Shown here piece after piece: positions 11,901 to 23,176 of a DNA stretch of 64,000 bases. Under the pieces are notes generated by a model that saw only the letters and a list, made by a program, of their open reading frames with translations, did no database searches and had not been told where the DNA came from. Position 1 is the first letter of the stretch, and every line of letters begins with the position of its first letter. The stretch lies in NCBI GenBank assembly GCA_024500155.1, contig CM044862.1:44092001-44156000 (forward strand). Reading direction: 5' to 3'. This stretch comes from Chenopodium formosanum. Lineage: Eukaryota > Streptophyta > Magnoliopsida > Caryophyllales > Amaranthaceae. The position numbers were made by a program, and so were the translations under genes.

Positions 11901-14900
11901 TTTCATTTGATTCAAAAAGCTTTGTTTAAATACGTTTAACTTTCTTTTGATTAAAAAAACTTTGTTTGAATATGTTTTACTTTTTTTTCGATTCGAAAAG
12001 AATTGTTAGAATGTGTTTGACTTTCTTTTGATTCTTAAAGCTTTGTTTGAATGTGTTTGACTTTATTTCGATCTAAAAAGATTTGTTTGAATATGTTTGA
12101 ATTTCATTTGATTCAAAAGCTTTATTTGAGTGTTTTTGACTTTCATTTAATTTAAAAAGCTATTTTTGAATGTTTTTGACTTTCATATGATTTAAAAAGT
12201 TTTGTTTGAATGTGTTTGACTTTCATTTGATTCAAAAAACTTTGTTTGAATGTGTTTGACTTTCTTTTGATTCTAAAAGCTTTTTTTTAATGTGATTAAT
12301 TTTTTATTTCAATTCAAAAAGAATTGTTTCAATGTGTTTGACTTTCTTTTGATTCATAAAGCTATATTTAAATGTGTTTGACTGTATTTTGTTCTAAAAA
12401 GATTTGTTTAAATGTGTTTAAATTTCTTTTGAATCAAAAAGTTTTGTTTTAATGTGTTTTATATGGTTTAAAAAGATTTGTTTGAATGTGTTTGACTTTC
12501 ATTTGATTCAAAAACTTTATTTGAATCTGTATAACTTTAATTTGATTCAAAAATCTTTGTTTGAATGTGTTTGACTTTCATTTAATTCATAAAGCCATGT
12601 TTGAATGTATTTGACTTTCATATGATTTAAAACTATTTGTTTGAATGTGTTTGACTCTCATTTGATTTAAAAGGATTTGTTTGAATGTGTTTGACTTTCA
12701 TTTGATTTGAAAAACTTTGTTTAAATGTGTTTGACTTTAATTCGATTTAAAAAGATTTATATGAATGTATTTGACTTTCATTTGATTCAAAAAGATTTGT
12801 TTGAATGTGTTTCATATGGTTTAAAAAGATTTGCTTGAATGTGTTTGACTTTTATTTGATTCAAAAACTTTGTTTGAATGTGTTTGACTTTAATTTGATT
12901 CAAAAAGTTTTGTTTGAATGTGTTTGACTTTATTTCGATTCAAAAAGATTTATTTCAATGTGTTTGACTTTTAGTTTATTCACAAAGCTCTATTTAAATG
13001 TGTTTGACCTTCATTTGATTCAAAAAGCTTTGTTTGAATGTGTTTGACTTTATTTCGATGTAAAAAGATTTATTTGAATGTGTTTGACTTTCATTTAATT
13101 CACAAAGCTTTTTTCAATGTGTTTTATTTTCATTTGATTCTAAAAGCTATGTTTGAATGTGTTTGACTTTCATATACTTTAAAAATATTTGTTTGAATGT
13201 GTTTGACTTTCATTTGATTCAAAATGCTTTGTTTAAATGTGTTTAACTTTCTTTTGATTAAAAAATCATTGTTTGAATGTGTTTTACTTTATTTCGATAC
13301 AAAAAGAATTGTTATAATATATTTGCTATCTTTTGATTCATAAAGCTTTGTTTGAATGTGTTTGATTGTATTTCGATCTAAAAAGATTTGTTTGAATGTG
13401 TTTGCCATTCATTTGATTCAAAAAGCTTTGTTTGAGTGTGTTTGACTTTCATTTGATTCAAAAAGATATGTTTAAATACGTTTCACTTTCATATGATTTG
13501 AAAAGATTTGTTTGAATGTGTTTGGCATTCATTTGATTCAAAAAACTTTGTTTGAATGTGTTCGATTTTCATTTGATTCAAAAAACTTTGTTTGAATGTG
13601 TTTGACTTTCAATTTATTCAAAAAGCTTTGTTTGAATGTGTTTGACTTTCTTTCGATTTAAAAAGATTTATTTGAACGTGTTTGACTTTCATTTGATTCA
13701 AAAAGCTTTGTTTAAATATGTTTAACTTTCTTTTGCTTAAAAAAACTTTGTTTGAATATGTTTTACTTTTTTTTCGATTTGAAAAGAATTGTTAGAATGT
13801 GTTTGACTTTCTTTTGATTCTTAAAGCTTTGTTTGAATGTGTTTGACTTTATTTCGATCTAAAAAGATTTGTTTGTATATGTTTGACTTTCATTTGATTC
13901 AAAAGCTTTATTTGAGTGTTTTTTACTTTCATTTGATTTAAAAAGCTATGTTTTAATATGTTTGACTTTTATATGATTTAAAAAGATTTGTTTGAATGTA
14001 CTTGACTTTCATTTGATTCAAAAAACTTTGTTTGAATGTGTTTGACTTTCTTTTGATTCTAAAAGCTTTTTTGTTTTGATGTGATTAATTTTTTATTTCA
14101 ATTCAAAAAGAATTGTTTCAATGTGTTTGACTTTCTTTTGATTCATAAAGCTATATTTAATTGTGTTTTTACTGTATTTTGATCTAAAAAGATTTGTTTA
14201 AATGTGTTTAAATTTGTTTTGATTCAAAAAGTTTTGTTTGAATGTGTTTGACCTTCATTTGATTCACAAAGCTTTGTTTGAATGTGTTTGTCTTTTATTT
14301 GATTTAAAAAGCTTTGTTTAATTGTGTTTGACTTTAATTCGATTTAAAAGATTTATATAAATGTGTTTGCCTTTCATTTGATTAAAAAAGCTTTGTTTGA
14401 ATGTGTTTTATATTGTTTAAAAAGATTTGTTTGAATGTGTTTGACTTTCATTTGATTCAAAAACTTTATTTAAATGTGTTTAACTTTAATTTGATTCAAA
14501 AATCTTTGTTTTAATGTGTTTGACTTTCATTTTATTCAAAAATTTAAGTTTGAATGTTTTTTACTTTCATTTGATTTTGAAAGATTGGTTTGAATGTGTT
14601 TCACTTTCATTTGATTCAAAAGGCAATATTTGAATGTGTTTGGCTTTCATATGGTTTAAAAAAATTTGTTTGAATGTGTTTGACTTTCATTTGATTTAAA
14701 AAACTTTGTTTGAATGTGTTTGACTTTCAATTGATATAAAAAGATTTGTTTGAACGTGTATGACTTTCATTTGATTTAAAAAGCTTTGTTTGAAAGTGTT
14801 TGACTTTCATTTGATTCAAAAAGCTATGTTTGAATGTGTTTGACTTTCATTTGATATAAAAATATTTGTTTGAATGTGTTTGACTTTCATTTAATTCAAA

Positions 14901-17900
14901 AAGCTTTATTTGAATGTGTTTGACTTTCTTTTGATTAAAAAAACTTTGTTTGAATTTGTTTTACTTTATTTCTATTCAAAAAGAATTGTTTACAATTGAT
15001 TCAAAAAGCTTTGGTTGAATGTGTTTGACAATCATTTGATACAAAAAGCTTTGTTTGAATGTGTTTGACATTATTTCGATCTTAAAAGATTTGTTTGAAT
15101 GTGTTTGACTTTCATTTGATTCAAAAAGCTTTGTTTGAATATGTTTGGATTTCATTTGATTTAAAAAGTTGTATTTAAATGTGTTTGACTTTCATATGAT
15201 TTAAAAATATTTGTTTGAATGTGTTTGACTTTCATTTGATTTAAAAATCTTTGTTTGAATGTGCTTGACTTTATTTCGGTTCAAAAAGATTTAATTGAAT
15301 GTGTTTGACTTTCATTTAATTCACAAAGCTTTTTTTATTGTGTTTGGCTTTCATTTGATTCAAAAAGCTATGTTTGAATGTGTTTGATTGTATTTCGATC
15401 CAAAAAGATTTGTTTGAATGTGTTTGACTTTCATTTGATTTAAAAAACTTTGTTTGAATGTGTTTGACTTTCATTTGATTCAAAAGGCTATGTTTGAATG
15501 TGTTTGACTTTCGTATGATTTAAAAATATTTGTTTGAATGTGTTTGACTTTCATTTGATTAAAAAAGCTATTTTTGAATGTGTTTTATTGTATTTCAATC
15601 CAAAAAGATTTGTTTGAATGTGTTTGACTTTCATTTGATTCAAAAAGCATTGTTTTAATGTGTTTGACTATCATTTGTTTCAAAAAGCTTTGTAGAACGT
15701 GTTTCTTTTTTCTTTAATTAAAAAGACTTTGTTTGAATGTGTTTGACTTTATTTTGATTAAAAAAGATTTATTTGAAAGTGTTTTACTTTCATTTGATTC
15801 ATAAAGCATTGTTTAAATGTGTTAGACTTTCATTTGATTCAAAAAGCTATGTTTGAATGTGTTAGAATTTCATATGATTTAAAAAGATTTGTTTGAATGT
15901 GTTTGAATTTCATTTGATTCAAAAAACTTTGTTTGATTGTTTTTGAATTTCTTTTGATTCAAAAAGCTTTGTTTGAATGTGTTTTTACTTTTTTCGATTC
16001 AAAAAGAAATGTTTGAATGTGTTTTACTTTCTTTTGATTCATAAAGCTTTGTTTGAATGTGTTTGACTTTCTTTTGATTCAAAACACTTTGTTTGAATGT
16101 GTTTTACTTTTTTTCGATTCAAAAAGAATTATTTGAATGTGTTTGACTTTCATTTGATTCAAAAAGCTTGTTTGAACGTGTTTGACTTTCATTTGATTCA
16201 AAAAGCTATGTTTGAATATGCTTGACTTTCATTTTATTTTGAAAGATTTGTTTGAATGTGTTTGAATTTCATTTGATTCAAAAAGCTTGTTTGAATGTGT
16301 TTGACTTTCTTTTGATTCAAAAAGCTTTGTTTGAATGTGTTTGACTTTTATTTGATCTGAAAAGCTTTGTTTGAATATGTTTGACTTTCTTTTGATTCAA
16401 AAAGCTTTGTTTGAATGTGTTTGACTTTCTTTTGATTCAAAAAACTTTGTTTATATGTGTTTTACGTTTTTTCGATTCAAAAAGAATTATTTGAATGTTT
16501 TGACTTTTATTTGATTCAAAAAGCTATGTTTGAATGTGTTTGGTTTTCATATGAATTAAAAAGATTTGTTTGAATGTGTTTAGCTTTCATTTGATTCAAA
16601 AAACGTTGTTTGAATGTTTTTGACTTTCTTTTGTTTCAAAGAGCTTTGTTTGAATGTGTTTTAACTTTTTTCTATTCAAAAAGAATTGTTTGAATGTTTT
16701 TGACCTTCTTTTGATTCTTAAAGCTTTGTTTGAATGTAATTGACTGTGTTTCGATCTGAAAAGATTTTTTTGAATTTGTTTAAATTTTTTTGATTTAAAA
16801 AGCTTTGTTTGAACTCATTTGACTTTTATTTGATTCAAAAAGCTGTGTTTGAAAGTGTTTGACTCTCATTTGATTTAAAAACATTTTTTTGAATGTGTTT
16901 GACTTTCAATTGATTCAAAAAGCTTTATTTCAATGTGTTTGACTTTATTTTGATTCAAAAAGCATTGTTTGAATTTGTTTTACTTTATTTCGATTCAAAA
17001 AGAATTGTTTGAATGTGTTTGACTTTCATTAGATTCAAAAAGCTTTGTTTGAATGTATTTAACTTTCATTTGATTCAAAAAGATTTGTTTGATTGTGTTT
17101 TTACTTTTTTTCAAATCAAAAAGTGTTGTTTGAATGTGTTTGACTTTCTTTTGATTCAAAAAGTTTCGTTTGAATTTGTTTGACTGTATTTCGATCCAAA
17201 AAGATTAGTTTGAATGCGTTTGACTGTCATTTACTTTAAAAAGATTTTTTTGAAAGTGTTTGACTTTCATTTGATTCAAAAAGCTTTGTTTGAATGTGTT
17301 TGACTTTCATTTGATTTTGAAAGATTTGTTTAAATGTGTTTGACTTTCATTTGATTCAAAAAGCTTGTTTGAATGGCTTTGACTTTATTTCGATTCAAAG
17401 AGATATATTTGAAAGTGATTGACTCTTCTTTGATTCAAAAATCTTTGTTTAAATGTGTTTAACTATTATTTGATTCAAAAAGCTATGGTTGAATGTGTTT
17501 GACTTTCATTTGATTTAAAAAGATTAGTTTGAATTAGTTTGACTTTAATTTGATTCAAACACTTTTGTTTGAATGTGTTTAACTTTTTTTGATTCAAAAA
17601 GTTTTGTTTGAATGTGTTTGACTGTATTTCGATCCAAAAAGATTTGTTTGAACGTGTTTGACTTTCGTTTACTTCAAAAAGATTTGTTAGTATGTGTTTG
17701 ACTTTCATTTGATTCAAAAAGCTTTGTTTGAATGTGTTTGACTTTATTTCGATTCAAAAAGATATATTTATATGTATTTGACTCTTATTTGATTCAAAAA
17801 TCTTTGTTTGTATGTGTTTAACTTTCTTTTGATTCAAAAAGCTAAGATTGAATGTGTTTGACTTTCATTTGATTTAAAAAGATTAGTTTGAATGTGTTTG

Positions 17901-18125
17901 ACTTTCATTTGATTCAAAAAGCTTTGTTTTAATGTGTTTAAATTTCTTTTGATTCAAAAAGCTTTGTTTGAATGTGTTTTACTTTTTTTCGATTTAAAAA
18001 GAATTGTTTAAATGTATTTGACTTTCATTTGATTCTAAAAGCTTTGTTTGAACGTGTTTGACTTTCATTTGATTCAAAAGGCTTTATTTGAATATGTTTG
18101 ACTTTCATTTGATTCAAAAAGATAT
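5951..18125. repeat. 40-bp satellite array, block 2
   Basis: Same 40-bp satellite as block 1, 12.2 kb without a gene. Recognisable higher-order landmarks recur. The AAAGCGTTTGACTTTATTTC block is at 6121 and 10621. The long-T monomer followed by AATGTGATTAATTTTTTATT is near 7789, 12288 and 14078. A block starting at TTTGTACAACGTG (8259) recurs in related form at about 15690, so 8.2-10.5 kb and 15.7-18.1 kb are diverged copies of one another. Ends with GATAT, the target duplication of the next element. Confidence 0.96.
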
Positions 18126-18615
18126 TGTTTTGGGTGTTTTTGTCCCTCAGGAGAGTTACAACACGAAGACTGATCCGGGAAGAGTTGAACCTGCAAAACA
18201 AACGAGGACACCTGTTGGGTGGTGCTCCGCCTCCGACGCACAAGTTAATAACTTGAAACGGGATAAATCGAACGGAAATTTAGGTGAGTATCTGCTCGGA
18301 TTCCAAGCTCAGGTGTTTCTCTGGTGTAAGAGAATGCAGTCGTAATCAATCGTAAAACGTGTCCTCAAAATGAGGGACATCTCCCTATTTATAGGGTCAT
18401 TGGGAATTGCCCCTGATTAGGTCACTGAACCCTAATCATTGGTGGGCTGCGCCGTACTCCGGCTTTCTCGGGATTTGGGCCTGAAGGCCGCCTTTTCTCT
18501 TTTATTTTTGGTATGACACGTGACAAACAGAGATTGGTCCATTTTGGACCAATCTGGGGCTGACACGTGTCACCCTCTGATTGGGCCACGTGGCAGGGTA
18601 AAAATACCCTAAACA
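18126..18615 (-). repeat. 3' LTR of copy A
   Basis: 490-bp terminal repeat, TG at the left edge and CA at the right, matching 29032-29521 at about 97%. It holds TATTTATA at 18386-18393 (a TATAAATA box on the element's strand) and three CACGTG G-boxes at 18517, 18564 and 18587, plus CCAAT-type sequence. The G-boxes lie upstream of the TATA box on the element's strand, so they would be in U3. Confidence 0.95.
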
Positions 18616-18627
18616 TTTGCCCCTCAC
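18616..18627 (-). other. Polypurine tract of copy A
   Basis: On the minus strand GTGAGGGGCAAA ends directly at the TGTTTAGGG start of the 3' LTR. This is the expected position and composition for the plus-strand primer. The same GAGGGGCAAA is found in copy B at 47021-47030. Confidence 0.85.
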
Positions 18628-18986
18628 AGACGTGACGTGGCATGCCACGTGGCATCTGTGACACATGCCACTCTCCGGTTGGCGGTAATTTTACAGTTAC
18701 AGAGTAACCGTTCACCTTCCAGGTAAATTACGGAAATGCCCCCGTATTTACCCCATATATATAGCCGTTTTACCCTCATAATTTTGTACGTTTTACAAAA
18801 ATTTTCTAGAAAGGAAAACTTTGAGAGAGCAGAAGTCATCCGTTTGAATCAGGCGCAAGCAAGAAACTTTTGTTCTTCCGCAACCCAGTCGGACCCGCCC
18901 TCCTTCAGATACCACATACAAAGTTACCGTCTCTGTCTCTCTGAGCTCTTTTCTTTTTCACCGCCTGTACATATTTCTTGCAATAA
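18628..18986 (+). promoter_or_regulatory. Promoter and leader of the opposite-strand gene, copy A
   Basis: Between the 3' LTR and the antisense ATG there is a perfect 16-bp palindrome ACGTGGCATGCCACGT (18635-18650) containing ACGTGG/CCACGT boxes. A TATATATA box follows at 18755-18763, about 225 bp before the ATG. The layout is duplicated in copy B (palindrome 46996-47011). A separate TATA outside the LTR suggests that the opposite-strand gene is transcribed on its own (inference). ACGT cores are typical bZIP/bHLH targets. Confidence 0.65.
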
Positions 18987-21800
18987 ATGGATGCATCACC
19001 AACACACACGGCACAGCCTAGGTTAGAGTCCAGCCGGTCACCGGGGACGGCTGAGTCTAGGACTGGGAGTGCTGGCTCGGGGTGTTGGGACCACCCTTTG
19101 CCATGGATTCCGACTAGTTATGTGTCTGTGCAGGACACCATGGCTCGGACAATGCAGACGGCCAATGATCCAAATTACAGAGGCGAAGGCTCAGGCGGCC
19201 AAACGCCTGAGGGAGACACGTCTGATCAGGGAGATCAGACGACTCTGGAGAGATCCCCTCCGCGCGCCCCTTCAACCCCTGCTGACTCTTTCCTAGAGGA
19301 GTGTGACCAAGGCGGCGACGATGCCGCCTCTGCCCCCATGGACCAAAGTGAGGGGGAGACGGAGAGTGACAGCTCCGCCTCTACCTCCGAGAGCAGCGAT
19401 GACTTGCCCCCTCTTCCGGATAGCGAGGAGGAAGAAAGGAAAAAGTGGAGTGAGAAAGACGATCCCTTCAGCATCCACGTCTCCTCCAAGGACCGGATCC
19501 AGATGGGGGAGAACTTAGAGAATTTAAAGAAAATGCACCCGCTAGGAGACGGGTATAAGATCCGGGTGCCGCCTGAACTTGGCACCATCGCCTGGGGGGA
19601 TGATCAACAGAACGCCAACAGTTATTTTGGCTGTTACGAGGCGGCGTTCAAAGCCGGCCTTCGCTTCCCCCTTCACCAGGCGGTGAGGGCTATTTTGAGG
19701 GGCTACGGCCTGGGGCTCTGGCAACATACCCCCAACTCCTGGACCAACATTCTGGGGTATGTTGCCGCCTGTGAGTTCCAAGGGCTTAACCCCGGCTGGG
19801 AGGCTTTTGCAAGCATGCATTACCTCAGCAGGAGCCCAGGCGGCTGGAGAGCATGGTATACTCTAACCACACAGCCGCAATATATGATGACCTTGGACAA
19901 GGTCTCCAAGTTCGATGGCTGGAAGCACAGGTTCTATCTGATGTCAGCCCCAACCAGACGGGAGAATTATGAATTCCGTCTGTACAATAAGAAGCCTGAC
20001 TTGTTAGGCAGGAAGTGCGCTCTTCCCCGGATCCCAGAGGAGGACTTTGACAAGATTATTGAGGCAGACTTTTTTGGCCTCACAGACGCAACCTTGTCAA
20101 CCGGGGAAACAATAAAAGTCCCCAAGAACTGGATCCCCTAGAGCGCCTGGTTCAGGGACGAGTGCTTCCTAGCCGCCTGCGGGCTAGGGCACATGTTTTC
20201 CAAACGTATGCGCCTGAGTTTATATCCGCCTGAGTTTATATCCGTCTGTAGTATTTTTCTATCGAAATTGTTTTATGATATTGACCAACTTCCTTCTTTT
20301 TGCAGAGGAAGCATTAAACATGTTGCAGACGGAGAAAACCCCAAAGCGATCCTCTGCTGTCATCCGCAAGGCGCTTGCGGAGAAGGCAGCGGCTGAGGTC
20401 AAAGTCAAGGTATTGAGTGCCTGACCCTTTCTTAAGCTCATTTTATAAACTGTCTTGCCCGGATACTAACCTTAACTTAATTTATTTTCACAGGGGGGAG
20501 AAGTTGGGAAATCGTTTGAGAAGAATCTCAAACGGGCTAGGGAGGAGGCCCCAGCCGTTCTCAATAACTAAAAAAGTCCGCCTCTGCATCAACTCCTGGC
20601 GCCTCAGCCGGGACAAAGACGATGCGAATAGCGGGGCGGCTCGAGAAAGTAGGTGGCAGCCTGTGCCTTGACCTTGCCAACCCCTCAGGAGCCGCGGGGT
20701 TCACCACGCCTGCAAGCGTTCCCCACTTGGCCGGCTCTGAAGGTAAGAACCCTTTTGAATCCCCGCCTGAGCTGGGGTGGCCTTTACGGGTGAAATCCCA
20801 CTCCCAACAGACGTCATCCTCAGACAGCCGGATACAAATAGGTGCCGCCTTAGTTTCGCACTCATCACCTATTGATTGTGGTGCAGATCAAACACAATCT
20901 CCCCGCTGGCCAGACGTCCAGAAGCACGCCAAAGCCATGCTGGACGCCGTCCGGAAGAAGGATAAGGACAATATCCCTGGGATAGAGACGTTCAACCTTG
21001 AACGCATTCTATCCCTTCTGGCTGAGGTAAGAAACCTGTCAATTCCATGTTATTTTTTCCAAGTAATTTCTCCGCCCGTAATTCTTATACCGCCTGCTTT
21101 TTTGCAGGCCATGCTGCGGGTGGACGGGCTCAAACGTCCTTATTCCCGCAAACGGGAAGAGGTAAAAAGGGCCAAGAAGTCTGCCATAGACGCTGATAAT
21201 ATTGCTTTACACTCAACTATCGTAAATGAACTTGAAACTAAAGCAATAATTATGACACAGGCGTCTAAAATCCAACAGCTGGAGCTAGATCTGAAGGCGG
21301 CCGACAAGCGGGTGACGGATGCTGAGACGGCCAAGAAGGGGGCGGAGGAGGCCCAAAAGAAGGCAGACGAGAGCGCCAAGTAGGCTGATGAGGCGCTCAA
21401 GAAAGCCCAAGCGGACCTTGGTAAACTGAAAACCAAGGTTGAGAGGCTCGAGAAGGATGCTGCTCAAGCTCAGAAAAACTTTGCAGCAACCCTGGAGGCG
21501 GAGCAAAATCGCCTTGTTGCTGAAAGCGATGCTGACAACGACGCCCGTATGAAGATTGCTTGGGCTGCCTTGTACCCAAAAGCTGATTATAGCATATGGG
21601 CAATGGCACACAGCTATGCTGAGTACGTGGTGTACTTGAGAGAGCAAGGCGAGCCAGAGCCTGCCTCCTTTGAAGCCTGGCTCAGCAACAATGAGTCGTC
21701 CGCGCCTGAGCTTCCTGGTCCTGATGAAGCGCAGGAAATTCCCTCAGACGATGAGGAGAAGGGAGAGGACCAGGAGGCTCCGTCTGCAGGCCAGAAGTGA
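18987..21800 (+). pseudogene. Opposite-strand accessory gene of copy A: Transposase_28-like domain plus coiled coil, disrupted
   Basis: Intron-bearing gene antisense to gag-pol. Model: exons 18987-20205, 20306-20409, 20494-20742, 20887-21026 and 21108-21800; introns 20206-20305, 20410-20493, 20743-20886 (144 bp, optional because it keeps frame) and 21027-21107, all GT...AG. With one lost base restored by comparison to copy B, the length is 801 codons, the same as copy B. The N-terminal 160 residues are Ser/Asp/Glu-rich. Residues of about 190-385 hold GLRFPLH and PNSWTN motifs like Pfam Transposase_28 ('putative gypsy type transposon'). The last 230 residues are a Lys/Ala/Glu coiled coil with an acidic tail. 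Lesions: AAG to TAG at about 20139, a 1-bp deletion at about 20567, TGG to TAG at 21381. Function is unknown; it is not envelope-like. Confidence 0.8.
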
Positions 21801-22168
21801 CCCTTCAGCGGCAGTATGCCAATCTTTGCTTTCTTTTAATCCTTTTTTTTTTCAGCGGCTATATGCCAAAACTTGATTTTTCCGGCCTGCGTGCCGAGTA
21901 TCCTTGTATTTACCGGCTGTGGAGCCGTGTTAATTAACAATTTCTCTCTCTCGGACGAGGTCCGGTTAACATTTGATCCATTACAACCGTTTGGTTGGAT
22001 GGACATTTATGAATTGCACCGACTAAGTCGGTTTTGATTATTTTGCATTTGTATTTTTAATTTTTGCCTATCTTATTAAAAGCATGCGGCGATTCTTTGC
22101 CAAACTAGTCAATAGTCTGGCTGTCCTTGCCCCTGGACGGCTGTGTGATTGGTTTCAGTTGGAGCTGG

Positions 22169-22228
22169 TTGATTGACTTGTAAACGTCTGATGCTGCAAA
22201 GAGCATGATATGTTTGTAAGTCAATCAA
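22169..22228. repeat. Conserved hairpin in the spacer, copy A
   Basis: TTGATTGACTTGTAAAC and GTTTGTAAGTCAATCAA are near-perfect inverted arms with a 26-bp loop. The same structure is kept in copy B at about 43415-43475. It lies near the tail ends of two convergent transcripts; a role in 3'-end formation is only a guess. Confidence 0.6.
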
Positions 22229-22734
22229 TCACAGTAGTGATTGCCCCAAACCAAGTGCACAGCCGTACATCCACAAGTATTTCGGTTACTACCCAGACGG
22301 GTTACGCCCGTCCTGGTAGAAATTTCATAACCATTGAACTCTTGCCCCAATTGGGGTGAGGTGCAATTTTGGAATGGATAACCTAAGTGAGAACATCAGC
22401 TGGTGACCGTCTGATACCTATGGGCATCCGGTATTTAGGGACTTGTTCGTTCCTTGTAGGTTATTTCGGTCAGGCGGCTATGAGTTGACCAATTCGGTCG
22501 TTCAATTTTTGCCGTCTGTATGGATATGTAGAACCGACAGGTAGTCTGTTCTCTGCGACGATTGCACCCGGAGGGGTGTCGCCGGACGCCTTTGTCCATG
22601 CTGGGACATGCGATTTTATAAAAAGAGCAACCATCCGGCCATTTTAGCCTCTGGTCTTGTTTGAGACCGGTTGTGTAGCCACTAAACGTTTTTTTGCTTA
22701 GTTTCTTAATTCTTGTTGAATTTACACCAAGTAT

Positions 22735-23095
22735 CGAACTTAGCTTTTTAATCAAACGAGTCTGTCTAGGTATTACCCAGGCGATTATGCTAAGTATCAA
22801 ACTTAGTTGAGAAAAATGGAGAATCCGTCTGTGTATTACACAGGCGGACCATGCTATGTATCAAACTTAGTTGGAAAAATGGAGAATTTGTCTGTGTATT
22901 ACACAGGCGGACCATGCTAAGTATCAAACTTAGTTAGAAAAATGGTTAAGCAGTTGAATAAACAAAGTATCCAACTTAAGTAAACAAGGGATCCGAGCAT
23001 TACCCAGGCGGATAAACAAAATAAAAATGTACCCTTTACCAAGTATCGAACTTGGTTAGGTAGATGGGGAATCCGCCTGGATGTTACCCGGATGA
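22735..23095. repeat. 63-bp minisatellite in the spacer, copy A
   Basis: Units containing AAGTATCAAACTTAGTT and a CTGTGTATTACACAGG near-palindrome repeat with a 63-bp step (for example starts at 22819 and 22882). Three good units are followed by more degenerate ones up to about 23095. Copy B has only a reduced version (about 42690-42925), so copy number varies between family members. Confidence 0.8.
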
Positions 23096-23176
23096 ATAAT
23101 CAAACGATAACTCAAATTTTGCAAACAAATACTTAATCTTCAATAATTGACTCATTGTTTACAAAAAACTACAAAC

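Larger units (their letters stand above)
21801..23176. other. Non-coding spacer between the antisense gene and integrase, copy A
   Basis: About 1.4 kb lying between the convergent 3' ends of pol (minus strand) and the antisense gene (plus strand). No coding frame is shared with copy B. It contains an imperfect hairpin (arms 22169-22185 and 22212-22228, 17 bp with two mismatches) and a minisatellite at about 22735-23095. It would be the 3' untranslated region of both transcripts. Confidence 0.75.

Noticed and set aside
17475..17717. Minus-strand open frames in the satellite coding for repeated peptides such as NESQTHSNKSF
   Set aside because: A 40-bp repeat gives a 40-residue period in every frame and the AT-rich minus strand happens to have few stops. 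The frames begin and end at random variant monomers and are not genes.
19303..19588. Overlapping frames on both strands of the accessory gene's acidic region
   Set aside because: GC-rich Ser/Asp/Glu codons leave the other frames open by chance; they do not extend beyond this region.
18987..21800. Antisense gene as an envelope-like protein
   Set aside because: Env-like genes of plant gypsy elements (Athila) are on the sense strand and have membrane segments; this product is acidic, coiled-coil and on the opposite strand.
22435..22800. 121-codon minus-strand frame in the copy A spacer
   Set aside because: No corresponding open frame or protein similarity was recognised in copy B, and it overlaps the minisatellite.
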